Shown: piece after piece, positions 10,437-23,514 of the stretch | How positions within the stretch are numbered: the first letter of the stretch is position 1 | Layout: each line of letters opens with the position of its first letter | From: Ambrosia x helenae | Lineage: Eukaryota > Streptophyta > Magnoliopsida > Asterales > Asteraceae | NCBI GenBank assembly: GCA_030844895.1 | Contig: CM061229.1 | Location: forward strand, 120,417,682 to 120,481,681 | Direction: 5' to 3' | Length of the DNA stretch: 64,000 nt | The notes under the pieces: model-generated | What the model saw: the letters and a program-made list of their open reading frames with translations, nothing else | Databases searched by the model: none | What the model was told of the DNA's origin: nothing | Position numbers and translations under genes: made by a program

Positions 10437-13022
10437 ACTATTCAAGATTCACATGGGTATTCTTCTTATTCTCCAAGGATGAGGCAGCTGAAATCATCAA
10501 GTTCTTCATTATACAAGTAGAGAAACAATATTCTCTATCTGTCAAAGCCATTAGAAGTGATAATGGGACAGAGTTTAGGAACAAAACTATGGATGAATTC
10601 TGTTTTTCTAAAGGGATTATTAGACAATTCAGTGTTCCCAGAACTCCTGAACAAAATGGTGTGGTAGAAAGGAAGAACATAACTTTAATTGAAGCAGCAA
10701 GAACAATGTTAGCTGATTCAGGCCTACCATTGTATTTCTGGGCTGAAGCAGTTAACACTGCATGTTATGTTCAAAATAGAGTCCTTGTCAACAAGAGACA
10801 CTCCAAGACTGCCTATGAAGTTCTAAATGGCATAAAACCCCTTATCTCCTTTTTCAGGGCTTTTGGATGTCAATGTTTCATTCTAAACATTAAAGACTCT
10901 ATTTCAAAGTTTGCTGCTAAAGTTGATTCAGGTTATTTTCTTGGTTACTCTTCCACTAGAAAAGCCTACAAGGTTTTTAACTCAAGAACCAAGATAGTAG
11001 AAGAAACAATGAATGTCAAGTTCAATGAGTCAAAACACACTCTTATTCCAGCACATCCTGCTGAACTTTTTGACCTTGACAGCTTCTATTTCGGACTTGA
11101 AAAGACTGTTACTTCATCTAAACCTACTTATTATGGTGATCAGAGGTTTGATGATGAGGATCCAGCACCATGGACTCCTAATACAGTCATTAAGTCAACT
11201 TTCAAACCATGAGAAGTTTCACAAACTTTTGATTCAACAACTGCTGATGTACAAACTCAAACATCTGCTTCAGCTCCTACAACTACTGAAGATGTTCAAA
11301 CATCTGAACCAGATATTATTAACCTCAGTGGTTTATTTGATGAAGTACAAGAGCCACCTACACCTGTTAGTGGTTTACAGCAACTGATTGAACACAAAGA
11401 TCACCCACTTAAACAAATCATGGGTGATATTGCATTAGGTGTTCTCACAAGAAACCAGCTTTCCAACTTTTGCTTCTTCTCAGCATTCATTTCTTAGTTG
11501 GAACCTAAAAAGTACCAAGAAGCCCTCAAAGACAACAATTGGGTGCAAGAAATGCAAGATGAGTTGCTTCAATTCAAAAAGCAACAGGTTTGGGAAATCT
11601 GTCCCTTACCACCAAACAAGCAACCAATTGGCACAAGATGGGTTTTTAGGAACAAACAAGATGAGGCTGGTATGATTATAATGAACAAGGAAAGACTGGT
11701 AGTACAAGGCTACTCTCAAGAAGAAGGAATTGATTATGATGAAACCTTTGCTCCAGTTGCAAGGCTTGAAGCCATCAGGTTATTTCTGGTCTATGCCATT
11801 CCCAACAAAATTAAAGTTTTCAAATGGACGTTAAAGTGCATTTTTGTATGGAAAAATCAAAGAGGGAGTGTATGTCTGTCAGCCACCTGGGTTTGAGGAT
11901 CCTTCTCATCCTGAGTGGGTGTACAAGCTAGACAAAGCTCTTTATAAGCTAAAACAGGCTCCAAGAGCCTAGTATGAAACACTTTCTAACTTTTTGCTCA
12001 AAAATAACTTCACAAGAGGCTCTATTGATAAAACTCTTTTCATTAAAACTGTTGGAAATCATGTCTTACTTGTTCAAATTTATGTTGATGATATAATATT
12101 TGGTTCAACAAATACAAAACTGTGTGATGAATTTAAGAAACTCATGCAATCAAAATTTGAGATGAGTACAATGGGAGAACTGCAGTACTTTCTGGGACTG
12201 CAGATTAAACAACAAACAAATGGAACATTTATACATCAATCTAAATATGTTAAAGAATTATTGAACAAATTTTCTTTACAATACTGTAAATCATGTTCCA
12301 CTCCTATGACACCTACTACAGAAGTTGAACCAAATGATCAAGGAAAACAGGTTGATCAAATCATGTATAGATGTATGATAGGTTCCCTTTTATATCTAAC
12401 TGCTTCTAGACCAGATATTATGTTTTCAACATGTGTCTGTGTTAGGTATCAATCAGCTCCTAGGGAATCACACCTCATTGCAGTCAAAAGAATCTTCAGA
12501 TATCTGAAAGGAACTCCTACACTTGGAATTTGGTATCCTGCTTCAAGCAATACCAAGTTATCAGCTTTTTCAGATAGTGACTATGCAGGGTGCAAAATGT
12601 CAAGAAAATCAACATCTGGTGGTTGTCAATTCTTGGGAAACTGTCTAGTGTCCTGGCAATCAAAGAAACAAACATCTGTTGCAACTTCAACTGCTGAAGC
12701 TGAATACATTGCAGCTGCAAATTGTACATCACAGATACAATGGCTCCAATATCAACTTCTTGATTATGGAATCAAAGAGACCAAGACACCATTGCTAGTA
12801 AACAGCAAATCTGCCATTAGCATCATTCAAAATCCTGTTCAGTTCTAAAAAACTAAACATATTGAAATCAGGTATCATTTCATAAGGGATTGCTATGAAA
12901 AAGGCAAGATTGAAGTGAAGCATGTAACAACAGCTAATCAAATAGCTGACATATTCACTAAACCCCTTGACACATCAACTTTTCAGAAGTTAGTATCCAT
13001 GCTTGGGTTGCTAAATTTGTAA
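10437..13022 (+). pseudogene. Copia B pol, 3' half (integrase to RNase H)
   Basis: The coding sequence starts abruptly inside the integrase core at YSRFTWVFFL, just after the first catalytic Asp region. It continues with SDNGTEF and EQNGVVERKN (remaining D and E of the DDE triad). Reverse transcriptase follows (YDETFAPVARLEAIR, CAFLYG, QPPGFEDPSHPEW, LVQIYVDDIIFGS), then RNase H (FSDSDYAGCKMSRKS, STAEAEY, ending FTKPLDTSTFQ) with a TAA at 13020-13022. It is inactive: TGA at 11210-11212, a frameshift near 11825, TAG at 11971-11973 in place of an expected Trp, and TAA at 12846-12848. Sequence and layout match Copia A, so both belong to the Sirevirus/Maximus lineage. Gag, protease and the 5' half of integrase are missing left of 10437. 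Confidence 0.9.
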
Positions 13023-13473
13023 GTGTTTCTTTTTTACTTTTCTGCACATATTTCATTTTTCACTTACATCTGTTTTTAGTCTAAAAACTTCTGAAAAACA
13101 AAAGGAGAGAAACTACTGATGAACAAACCATCAGTATGGGAATATTTTCTGAAAAATGATTAACTTCTGATAAAATAAACTTCAGAAGTTATGAATAAAG
13201 TGTTTATAAAACATTCTCATCAGTTGTTAACAAACTACTGAAGAGAAAATGGGAACTACTAATGATAGTTGTTCTTCATCAGCAGTTTGGTCAATAAGGG
13301 TAAATCAGACTTTTCCCACATCAGAAGTTTGACCTAAGGCGGTTATAAACTTCTGATAAACACCTTTTCCAACACTTATCCTCTCAAAAAGCAAAAAATC
13401 CCCTTCTCTCTCAAAAAGCTCTCAAACCCTTAACCTGCTAAAACACTGTTCGATCCACACACACACAAACCAC
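13023..13473 (+). promoter_or_regulatory. Spacer between pol and extra ORF, possible internal promoter
   Basis: The 451 non-coding bases are rich in CATCAGTAGTT / AACTTCTGAAG-like motifs that also recur in the Copia B LTR. GGTTATAAAC at 13341-13350 lies about 125 bp upstream of the extra ORF start and could act as a TATA box for a separate transcript. This is inference only. Confidence 0.3.
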
Positions 13474-16400
13474 ATGGCTCTAATACTGAAACAGGGACAC
13501 AATCAAAGAGGCTACTTCGAGAAACATGAAGCCTGGTCCCAATACGACGAAATCATTGATTTAGTCGTTAAATCCCAATACTTTACTGCCCTCACCATTG
13601 ATCCTCCAATCCACACTGAAACTCTAAATGAGTTTTGGGCAAACGCAGAGACGGTGACGGTGAATGATAAGGTGATCTCCCTCAACTCAACCATCCAAGG
13701 GAGAAGAATGGCAATCACACCAGCAACTTTGGGGATTAGACTGGGTCTAGATGATGTTGGTGCCCCAGATCAATTTCCAAACTCTGAAATTCATCTAACC
13801 ATGACAGAGTGTGGTTACCAAGGTACTCTCTCAAATGCTACTATTTTTAAGAAATATTTTGAACCTAAGTACAAACTTCTGTTTCACTATATAATAATAT
13901 GTTTGAGTCCAAAAACTGGATCATATGATCAGATGCCCTCTACTTTTCAACCTATTTTTCATTCAATTGTGAATGAAACAAAATTCAGGGCATCAACACT
14001 TTTCTTTAATGAGTTGGTGTTACATCATCTCAATTCTAAAAAGAAGTTTTTGTTGTATCCCAGATTTATTATGCAATGCATAATAAAGGAACTTGGAGAA
14101 GAGGTGCTTGTGGGTCAAACAACTGTTTTAAACCCTTTAACCTCACAAGCATACTCTAGGCACAACAAACCGGCCACCTGGCCATAAGATGACCAAGGGG
14201 AACAAACAACAGTCCCCAAGGAACCCTCATCTTCCAAACCTTCACCCAAAAAGGCCAAGAAACCAAAACAGCAAAAACAAAAACCCACCAGCCTGAAAAG
14301 AAAGGCAGTTCAGGAGGTTGAGATGCCTGAACTTGCTAATGTGCAATCTGCACTTGATAAAGATGTGACTGAAACATCCTCTCAGTCTCATCCATCTCAA
14401 ACCCCCACTAGAGCACCAATCATCATCTTATTCAAAAGAAAGAAATTTAAGAAAACAATCCCCATAGACTCTTCTTTTGAAACTGCTGAACCCATAGACC
14501 AAACTACTGAACCAACACCACAACTTTCTGAACCTGAAGCCCTTGAAATTGCCAAACTTCTCTCTGGGCTGAAAGAGAACATCCCATCAGAACATGTCAG
14601 TCCCCAACAACCACATCAAACAGAGGACATACCTTCAGAACTTGACATGGACGTGGATGTCCATAGCCCTAATCCAAGAGATAAGGATGAACCAGGGTTT
14701 CTAAGCCCAAACTTAGAGACTTTAGGTACATTTGAGGCTGCTACTACTCAAATACCACCTAGTGGTGGATCTGAGGATAGAAATGACATAGCTAAGACCT
14801 TATTTGTGGCAACTACTGATGAAGGCTTAATGCCTGAGGTAGGAAATCCTCTAAACCAAGAAAAAGAGGTACATGAGATAACTGAGTTGGGCTCAGCTCA
14901 TGATGTAACTGATACTGTCCTCATTGAGGATGTAATCAGGGATTCAGATGATTCCATTGATTTGGATGATGATTCACACTCCACTAAACATGAATTGACG
15001 GCTGCTAGTGAAGGTCCTGCACCTGGTGTATCTAAGCTCAAAGAGCTGGTCACACCAGATCAGGTTAAATTCCACTTGATCCCTGATTCCCCTAAAGTGG
15101 CATCTTCTATACAACATGAAGATCACCCCAAAACACATCCCTCACTAAATATGCCTACACAATTCCCTGGGTCAACAAGCATAGATCTGAACCAACTATG
15201 CAGCCCAGATGGTCCCCTATACCAGATGATGAACAACCTTATTGTTAATCACCTCAAAACTTTCACAGCTGCTTTGGAGCTGTCAACCAAAAACCAATTT
15301 GAGGTGATGAAAACCAAGATGAATGATTTGTCCAACAAAATTGACCACAACTCAAGACAGATTGCCAAGCTCACTAGTACAACTTCTCAACCTTCTAAGC
15401 TTCCAGAAGTGGATGAAGACAAAATGGGGGAGAAGATTAAGGAACCAAGGGAGTCACTGGAAGCCAGAATAAAGGCAAGAGTGGCTCTAAAAGAAAGAGA
15501 ACTCTAAGAGAAAGCCAGAAAACAAAGAGAAGATCAACAAAAGCTTATCTTTGGAATTGAAGTTGAAGCTGAAACTTCTCATGGCCATATTGAAGAAACT
15601 TCTGATGATTCAGAAAATACTGAAGACAATCCTTCAGTAGTTGACACTCCTATCAACACATCAGAAGTTAACACTTCCAACATACAACCAACAAAAGAGC
15701 CTTCCAAACTAACTGAACAACAACAACCAACTCCTATTCCAAGGCCTACAACTACCACAATGACTGTGCTAAACCCTTCTCCAATCTCATAATCAAAAGA
15801 ACTACTTGAGAAGAATTTAATTGCAGCCCAAAGAAAGGCTAAGGAAGATGAGGTCTGGAATACTTTGGAAGCAAGGGAAGACTTAAGCCTCAATGAAAAG
15901 TTACAAGCATATGAAGCAGAGTTGAATAGGCAAGCTGAAACATAGAGAGTTGCTAAAGAAGACAAAAGACAACAACTGGTGTCCTTTATAACAAAGAACA
16001 GCAAAACAAAAGCCTTTTCACTCAAAGTGCTCTCTATGGATGAGCTAACCAAAAGAGCTCAACTTGTTGCTGATAAACTTGCAATAGAGAAAGACAGAAA
16101 AGCCAAGAGAGCTGAGATGATTGAAGAACTGGTAGCAAATGATTATGGTTCAAAAGCCTCAGTGTCAAAATGGAAAGAAGACAGATTATTAGACACTTAC
16201 AAGAAATACAAGGCTGCAAAGGCTGCAAATCCAGAGAAGTTTAAAACTTCTGAAGTGTCAACTTCAGTAGTTAGAACTTCTAGTGTTAAAAGACCAGCTA
16301 CCAAGAAGAAGAAGACATAGGACAATACAAAGACTGACTTCAAGATGGTACTGCTAGAAGGGAACACAGTAGTTCATGGAGACTTTGATATTGAAGAAAA

Positions 16401-16860
16401 ACCTCTGATAACACAATTCAGGGATCCTTCAACTTTTGCTTACCAAATCCAGAAGACTATCACAGACAGACTGCACACTAAGGTAGTTACTGAACATCAT
16501 TTACCCACTTTCAAACTACCTGATGTGATGCAAAAGGAAGATAGAAGTGAATCCCACCTGAGAGTCACTGAAATAGAGAATATCCAATACTCAGGAACAT
16601 CCCAAGGATCCAGCATGGTTCCCTATGCTTTAGATTTTGACAAGTCTAAAGTAATGATCATCAGATGGTCCTTTACTGATGACAACTCAGTATTAGTGAC
16701 AAGGAGAGATCTTACAAGCAAGGCCTACAAGTCCATGAATGAACTGGAGAAACTATCAACTCAGGACTTGCTTACAATTCAACATCTGGAACCTCAAAGG
16801 GGATCTCTCACTGATGAAAAGCTTAATCAATTGAAGAATTCCATGTTCAAGGAGATATAG
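13474..16860 (+). pseudogene. Copia B extra ORF after pol, 1,129-codon frame with five stops
   Basis: One continuous reading frame runs from ATG 13474 to TAG 16858-16860 without a frameshift. It is broken only by stops at 14185, 15505, 15790, 15943 and 16318. The first ~235 residues form a conserved-looking domain (EFWANAETVTVND, RRMAITPATLGIRLGLD, KLLFHYIIICLSPKTGSYDQ, FLLYPRFIMQCI) that I recall in many unannotated Asteraceae retroelement proteins. Next come a Lys-rich stretch (SPKKAKKPKQQKQKP), an acidic low-complexity middle, a Lys/Glu-rich segment likely to be helical (about codons 770-930), and a C-terminal domain (GNTVVHGDFDIEEKPLITQF...). No signal peptide or convincing membrane span is visible, so an envelope role is not supported. 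The function is unknown. Confidence 0.75.
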
Positions 16861-16922
16861 AAGATTGTGAATGACAGAAGAAGACAATAAAGAATTAGAA
16901 AAGGTTTTGGCTTCATCAATCC

Positions 16923-16932
16923 AGGGGGAGAT
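16923..16932 (+). other. Polypurine tract of Copia B
   Basis: AGGGGGAGAT sits immediately before the LTR, in the same form as in Copia A. Confidence 0.8.
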
Positions 16933-17608
16933 TGTTAGGACAAAAAGGATTGGTGAAACCACTTTCGTAACCCTTAGTCTAATTCACTTCTGTCAAAATA
17001 TCCTAAGTATAGAACTATTGAAGAAAGAAGACTAAAAGTATTGAAGAAGGATTCAACAAGTACTGAAGAAGAAGTATCAGAAGTTCTAAAGTCTAACCAG
17101 ACAGTTCACTGAAGAACTACTGAAGACAAACTACTCATCAGTAGTTTGTCATTCATCAGCTCTTGTAAAGAATCTTTCTCACGGACTTATGTTTCAGTAG
17201 TTTATTAGTTTAGTATTACTTTATCTTTTTGTACAAGTTCCAAGAATGCAACTTGTTTCTGACTTGCTTTTTGGCAAGGTTCATGCATATGTAAAGTCTA
17301 TAAATAGATGGGTTCAGCCCTCTGTTTTAGACATTGATTTTGATTTATACAGAAATCCTTCAAAGCTTATTATTGTTCTTATTGTTCTTTCCATTTCATT
17401 TACTGAGAATCTGTTTAAGTATTCATTCTCATTTAATACTTAGATTCTCATTAAATACTTGTCTTTAGTTTTCAAACATCCAGGGGGAGTAATAACTCCT
17501 GTTGATAGTGTAACTTTACTTATTTCTGCTGTGCAAATCTGATTGAACTTGCTAAACACATAAGTGTTCACTAGCAAGCAATACATCAAGAGCATTACTG
17601 ATCCAACA
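16933..17608 (+). mobile_element. 3' LTR of Copia B
   Basis: The 676-bp LTR begins TGTTAGGACAAAAAGG and ends ACTGATCCAACA. A second copy in reverse orientation forms the solo LTR at 26432-27129. TATA-like CTATAAATAG lies near 17299-17308. The following bases ATAAT (17609-17613) should be its target duplication. They belong to Copia A pol, so Copia B inserted into Copia A. The matching 5' LTR is not in the window. Confidence 0.9.
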
Positions 17609-20392
17609 ATAATGTGTCTGATCAACTAGTTCATCCTTGTCATCAATAGTGAGTAGCTTGGATGTGCTCATGGGTGCTCATGGTTTACAATCATTCATCT
17701 CAAATCTGGTTAGTAAGTTTTTAACAAACTTGTTTTAGTGAATGAATATGCCATTTTGCAGCTGCTTCACTTGGATACCAAGGAAGCACTGAAGTTCACC
17801 CATAGCACTCATCTCAAACTCTGATGTCATGAGTTCCCTAAACTCTTCACACATTTTATTACATGTGGATCCAAAAATGATGTCATCCACATATATTTGA
17901 ACAATCATTAAATCTTTCCCTCTCCATTTTAGAAATAAAGTTTTATCAATTTTACCTCTAGTGAAACCAATGGATAAGAGAAAGGTGGAAAGAGTTTCAT
18001 ACCAGGCCCTTGGTTCTTGTTTGAGTCCATACAAAGCTTTATTGAGCTTGTAGACATAATCAGGATGGAATATATCTTCAAAACCAGGTGGTTGACATAC
18101 ATAGACCTCCTCCTGAATTTTACCATAAAGGAATGCACATTTGATGTCCATTTGATACACCTTGATGTTATGGCTGACAGCAAAGGCTAGGAAGAGTCTG
18201 ATAGCTTCTAGCCTAGCTACAGGAGCAAAGGTTTCATCATAGTCTATCCTCTCTTCTAGTATGAAGCCTTGAACCACAAGCCTGGCTTTGTTCTTGACAA
18301 CTATAACCCTTTCATCAATTTTGTTTTTGAAGACCCACTTTGTGCCTATTGGACACACATCCTTTGGCAGTGGTACAAGTTCCCATACTTGTTGTCTTTT
18401 GAACTGAATGAGCTCTTCCTGCATGGCTTCTACCCAACTATTGTCTTTCAGTGCCTCTTGGTACTTGACAGGTTGTGTGAGAGATAGAAAGCCTGCAAAA
18501 AGACAGATATTTGAGGATTGGCTTCTTGTGAGCACTCCCTCTCTGATGTTGCCAATGATTTGGTCTGGTGGATGAGCTCTTAGGTAGATTAAATCTCCCT
18601 GGTATGGTATGATGGCATTTTGAGGTGAGGGACAGAGGTTTGGTGACTCTGTTGGTGTAACATCTGTTTGCACTTCTGTAGTACCAACAGATGTTTGAAA
18701 TGGAAGTGGGGGAATGGGTCCAATTGGTGTAAAATTGGACTGACTTTTGTCAACAAAGGTTGGACTTTTGTCTACAGATGTTTGAACAGTGGTTGAACTT
18801 GGTGATGCAGTGGTTTGAGAGCAAGATTGATCAACAGTGGTTGACACAGCTGTGGCAGAGTTTTGACAGGTGTTTTGAACATCTGCTTCCCTTGATGCAG
18901 AAGTGACTTTGTCGTGACTTGGGATCACAATATCAAATCTGTAATCTTGTTGTGGAGATTGTGGAATACCTGCACTGTTAGTTTTAGTAGTAATATCTTC
19001 AAATTTGAATTTGTCTAAATCAAACAGTTCAGCAGGATTTGCTGGGATTTTTAAGTATGAAAGTTCATTGAACTTTACATTCAGAGTTTCTTCTATTGTC
19101 CTAGTCCTTGTGTTAAACACTTTATAGGCCTTGGCAGTAGAAGAATATCCTAGAAAATATCAACAATCTACTTTGGCTGCAAATTTTGAAATGGAATCTT
19201 TAAGATTTAAAATGAAACAAGGGCAGCCAAAGATTTTGAAAAATGATATTAGTGGTTTGATTTTGAACAAAATTTCATAAGCAGTCTTTTGATGTCTAGG
19301 GTTGATTAAAACTCTGTTTTGAACATAGAAAGAAGTGTTTACAGCTTCTACCCAGAAGGACAGTGGCAAACCAGAATCTGCTAGCATAGTTTTTTCAGCC
19401 TCAATGAGAGTTCTGTTTTTCCTTTCAACCACCCCATTTTGTTCTGGTGTTCTTGGAATGCTATACTGCCTCACAATTCCTTTTGACACACAGAAATCAC
19501 CCAACTCCTTATTTTTAAACTCTGTTCCATTGTCACTTCTAACGACTTTTACTGGCAAGTCATATTGTTACTCAACTTTGGTGACAAAGTCCTTCAAAAT
19601 ACCTGCAGTCTCATCCTTAGAGTGTAAAAAGTAAGTCCATGTAAACCTAGAAAAATCATCAACTATGAAAAGACCAAATATCTTTATTCTTAGACTCATG
19701 ATTTTAACTTGGACAAACAAGTCCATGTGCAACAGTTGAAGACATTGACTTGTTTTGGACTCATCAATGGATTTGTAAGAGCTTTTATGTTGTTTCCCTT
19801 CTAAGCAGGAAACACAATGCTCATCACATTTGAATTCTTTTGATGGAAGACCTCTTACAAGGCTTTGTTTGGAGAATGAGTTGATAGTTTGAAGGTTGGT
19901 GTGACCCAGTCTCCTATGCCACAATTCTGTCTCTTTAGTGGAGGCAGCAGAATACAGACAAACATTTGCCATAGGATTATCCTTCAACATATCAACTACA
20001 TACACATTGCCACTCCTGTGAGCAACAAGTTGTGCTTTGCTCTTAGCTATGATGGTATCAATCTTTTTAACCACTTTTGGCCCAATAATCTTACAAGTTT
20101 TCTTAGTGAAGAATGACCCATAGCCTTTGTCACTCATTTGTGAGACACTAAGAAGATTATATTTAAGATTATCGATAAGATTGACATTTTCAAACTTGAG
20201 TTTCCCAGCCTAAACAGTCCCTGAACCCAACACCTTACCTTTAGGGTCATTACCAAACGATATATCACCCCCTCCATGAGCTAAGAAGTCCAGAAGTAGG
20301 GCTCTACATCCTGTCATGTGCCTGGAGCCTCCACTATCTACATATCATAGACTATCTAAGCAAGCAGAAGCTCCCTGCACATCAGTAATGGA
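17609..20392 (-). pseudogene. Copia A pol: protease, integrase, reverse transcriptase
   Basis: Minus-strand pol remnant. The protease motif is near 20320-20345 (YVDSGGSRHMTG, with the catalytic Asp-Ser-Gly form). Integrase: zinc-binding LWHRRLGHTNLQ and CVSCLEGKQHKS, core IVDDFSRFTWTYF, RSDNGTEFKN, EQNGVVERKNRTL. Reverse transcriptase: YDETFAPVARLEAIRLF, MDIKCAFLYGKIQEE, QPPGFEDIFHPDYVYK, YVDDIIFGS, up to MGELQCFLGIQVKQLQNG. The longest open stretch is 17735-19120 (461 codons). Frames shift at about 19565 and 19140. Past 17735 the decayed connection to RNase H (KPMSTPMSTSK-like) runs into the Copia B LTR. It is inactive and incomplete. Confidence 0.9.
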
Positions 20393-23346
20393 TTAGTTTT
20401 GGTGAGTGTCCAAAGCCAAGTTGGCTTTGGATGGGTTCACAGAATTTTCACCCTCAAGCTTAGGAAGATGATCAGTGGTTTGACCATTTGCCAATGTTTG
20501 TATGTCAACACTTGGTGCAACACATGTTTGACCATTTCCTGTCAGATGATAATAACCATAAGGATTTCTGTTCACTCTTGGTTTTGAAGGCCTCTTGGGT
20601 TCTTCATAAACATGTGACAGACTATGACAAGGTGGTTGTCCATATCCTCTTGGGTACTTGTTTGAGGGTGGAGCATCTGTTACTTGGACATCCCTAGGAG
20701 CAGATGTTTCAAGACTTTTGGTAACAGATGTTTGGGCTGGTACATAAGTCTGTTTGGGCTTTCCTTTTGGAGTACTCACCACTTGATTTGCTAGAGTTTT
20801 AGCCTTATACTCTTGTATTTTGACATCAAAATTTTTGAGATAAAGACACTATTTGGTTTTGTGATTCTTTTTACCACATATTGAACATGTGGCTTTAGAA
20901 TCACACACACTTGTTCCTTTGTTGATATCATAAGCTTTTAGAAGAAAACAGTTTTTAGTAACATGATTCTTCTTTTCACAGAAATCACAGAACAAGTGTT
21001 CACTCTTTTCTTTCTTTTTGCCTTTTTCAACCTTCCTTTCAACAGATGTTTGAGCATCTTCTGGAAGGTCTTTCAAGGGAATGACCTTTGTCTGTGGTGC
21101 TTTCTTACCATCAGGGGTTTTGAAATCAACTGGTTTGAAGTTCTCAAGAGTATCACACTCATCTGACCAAGTAGGTTTAAATTCATACTTTTCAAGTTCT
21201 AGTAAATGATGAGGAACCCTCAGGTTTTTCAAGAATGATTTTCTTGCCATTAGGTTCAGTGATTTTAATTTCTTGACCCTCTAAATTAGCTGGTACAACC
21301 TCAACTAACTTTTGTTTCCTTTTGTCAGTGTTTTGAAAAGCTGGGGCAGTGGTTTCAAAACCAAAACCAAACTTCACATGACTTTTGGTCTGTTTGTTGA
21401 GGAGCATCTCAAAACCTTTACATGATTCCACCCATTTTTCACATTCAACTTGGGTGGACTCAAGCTTCTTTTTACAACTATGATATTTAGTCATCATAGT
21501 TTGGAGCTGGTCTTTGGTTATAGTTGCTTCATATTTTAAACTGCTAATTTTAGATTCTTTTTCAGTCAATTTTGATTTTAACTCTTTTGAAAGTTTTTCA
21601 AATTGAACTTCATCATCTAAAATTTTCTTTGCAAATGCTATTACACATTTGTTTAAACACAAATCTTTTAGGATTTGAGGAGATACCTTAGCAGCAGCCA
21701 TCAATGCACAATCACACTTGCACTCACAATCATCACCCCAAGGATCTGAGAGATTCACAACCTCTTCTTCAGACTTTTCATCTGAAACTACTGCATCAAC
21801 AATATCATTAATCACATTTTCAGATTCAGTCACCACATCCTCAGATTCAACCTCTTCCACAATTGTGTCCATAGCAATGAAACAAAAATTTCTGATTTAT
21901 TTTCAGCTTTGGCAAAAAGAGCAAAATTCTCACATGTTAACTCATCTGGTAAACTGCTCCAATCAACAAAGCCTTGTGTAAAGAAACTCTGTTGACTGGT
22001 CTCTACAGGGGCAGAGGGTGGAGTAGCAGTTATTGGCACATGTGCCTGAGCAACGGGGGTTTGAACATAGTGAATATGAGGAACAGTGGTTTGGACATAC
22101 TGGACAGGAACAGTGGTTGAGGACTGTGCAAAATGAGCAGTGTTTTGCACATTTGGTCCATGGGTATTATGGGAAACCTTATAAGTGTTTGTTTATGGCC
22201 TTTGATTTGGATAGGTAATCATAGGTGTACCATGTTGACTCCTACATTCCCTAGCAAAATGACCAAGTCTATGACATTTATAACACTTAATCTTAGATTT
22301 ATCCAACACCACATTTGACCTGCCAGTCAACCCTGGAAATCTTCTGCCAGTTTTCTTGTAGAAATTGTTAATTCTAACACTGAGCAGAGCCAATTGGTGC
22401 ATTATGTCCATTTCTTCCAAATCATCAGGGTCAAAATATTTAAGGTCATCATACTAAAAGGATATGTTATCAGATGCCTGGATATCACCACCACTTACTG
22501 CAAAAGCATAGTTGGGTGAATAAGAGTCAGAGTTAAAACCAGAGTTAAAACCTGAAGTTATGTCAATGAAATGATCATAACTCTGATCCTTACTATTAGC
22601 AGGCACCTCATCCTGACCTAAAAGTGTTGTATTACCAAAAACATAATTATCAGACATTTTTCTTAAGTCCTGAAGCTTCTTTTTCTGGTTCATCTATCTC
22701 TCATAGGTCAAGAGCTTACCATGAAACTGCGTCAGAGATAGGTCCTTGAATCCAATTGAGTTTCTCATAACTATAGCAATAGTGTCCCATTTGTCTGGTA
22801 ATGATCTTAAAAACCTATGGTTCAAAGTTGAAATAAGATAAGTTAGACCCACCAGTTTTAGTTCACTAATGAGACAGTTAAACTCACAAATTGTTGAGTT
22901 AATGACTCTCCCTTAACATGACTGAATGTTTCATATTGTTGGTTAAGTATTTCACGGTTGTTTTCAATAACCTCTTTAGTCCCACCAAATTGTTCTTTCA
23001 AAGCATCCCACAACTCCTTTGCACTGTTATAGTGTAACAGCCCAGCATAGATATCATTTGGTAGAGCCATGGCCACAATACTAAAGGCTTTAGCATCTAA
23101 CTTAATTTTCTGAAAATCCTGCTCGGAGTAGTTTTCTAGTTTCTTTGGCTCTTGAACCTTGGGATCTTCGGTACTCGGCACCATCGGAACATGTGGTCCG
23201 AAGATAACCGACTTCCAACACCCAGTGTTCTGGTAAGCTAGAATACGGATCATCCGACGTTGCCAGATATTGTATTCAGATCTGACAAGCATCGGTGGCT
23301 TGTTGTTCGTGCCAGTGTTATGTGGATCGTGATTGATTGAAGCCAT
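20393..23346 (-). pseudogene. Copia A gag with three zinc knuckles
   Basis: Starts at ATG 23346 with MASINHDPHNTGTNNKPPML, then LVRSEYNIWQRRMIRIL, the usual opening of Sirevirus Gag. The capsid-like part includes AFSIVAMALPNDIYAGL and ELWDALKEQFGGTKEV. CCHC knuckles are CYKCHRLGHFAREC (about 22265-22305), CDFCEKKNHVTKNC (about 20945-20990) and CSICGKKNH (about 20855-20885). A long helical Lys/Glu-rich stretch lies between the first and second (21420-21640). Several frameshifts and stops (near 22860, 22690, 22440, 22165, 21840, 20850 and 20390) make it non-functional. The product would form the virus-like particle that packages element RNA. Confidence 0.85.
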
Positions 23347-23500
23347 TCTCTGATTGTTTGTAAAACAAAGTCTGTTTATAAAAATTTGAACGTAAATAAA
23401 CTATAACTCTATTTTCAATCCGACAAACAAACAATACCAATAATTGTGAGCTGATCTGTTTATAATAAATTGATTGGTTAGATCAAATTTAATTGACCAA

Positions 23501-23512
23501 GCTCTGATACCA
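23501..23512 (-). other. Primer binding site of Copia A (initiator tRNA-Met)
   Basis: On the minus strand TGGTATCAGAGC follows the LTR end after AT. It is complementary to the 3' end of plant initiator methionine tRNA, the usual primer of Copia elements. Confidence 0.9.
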
Positions 23513-23514
23513 AT

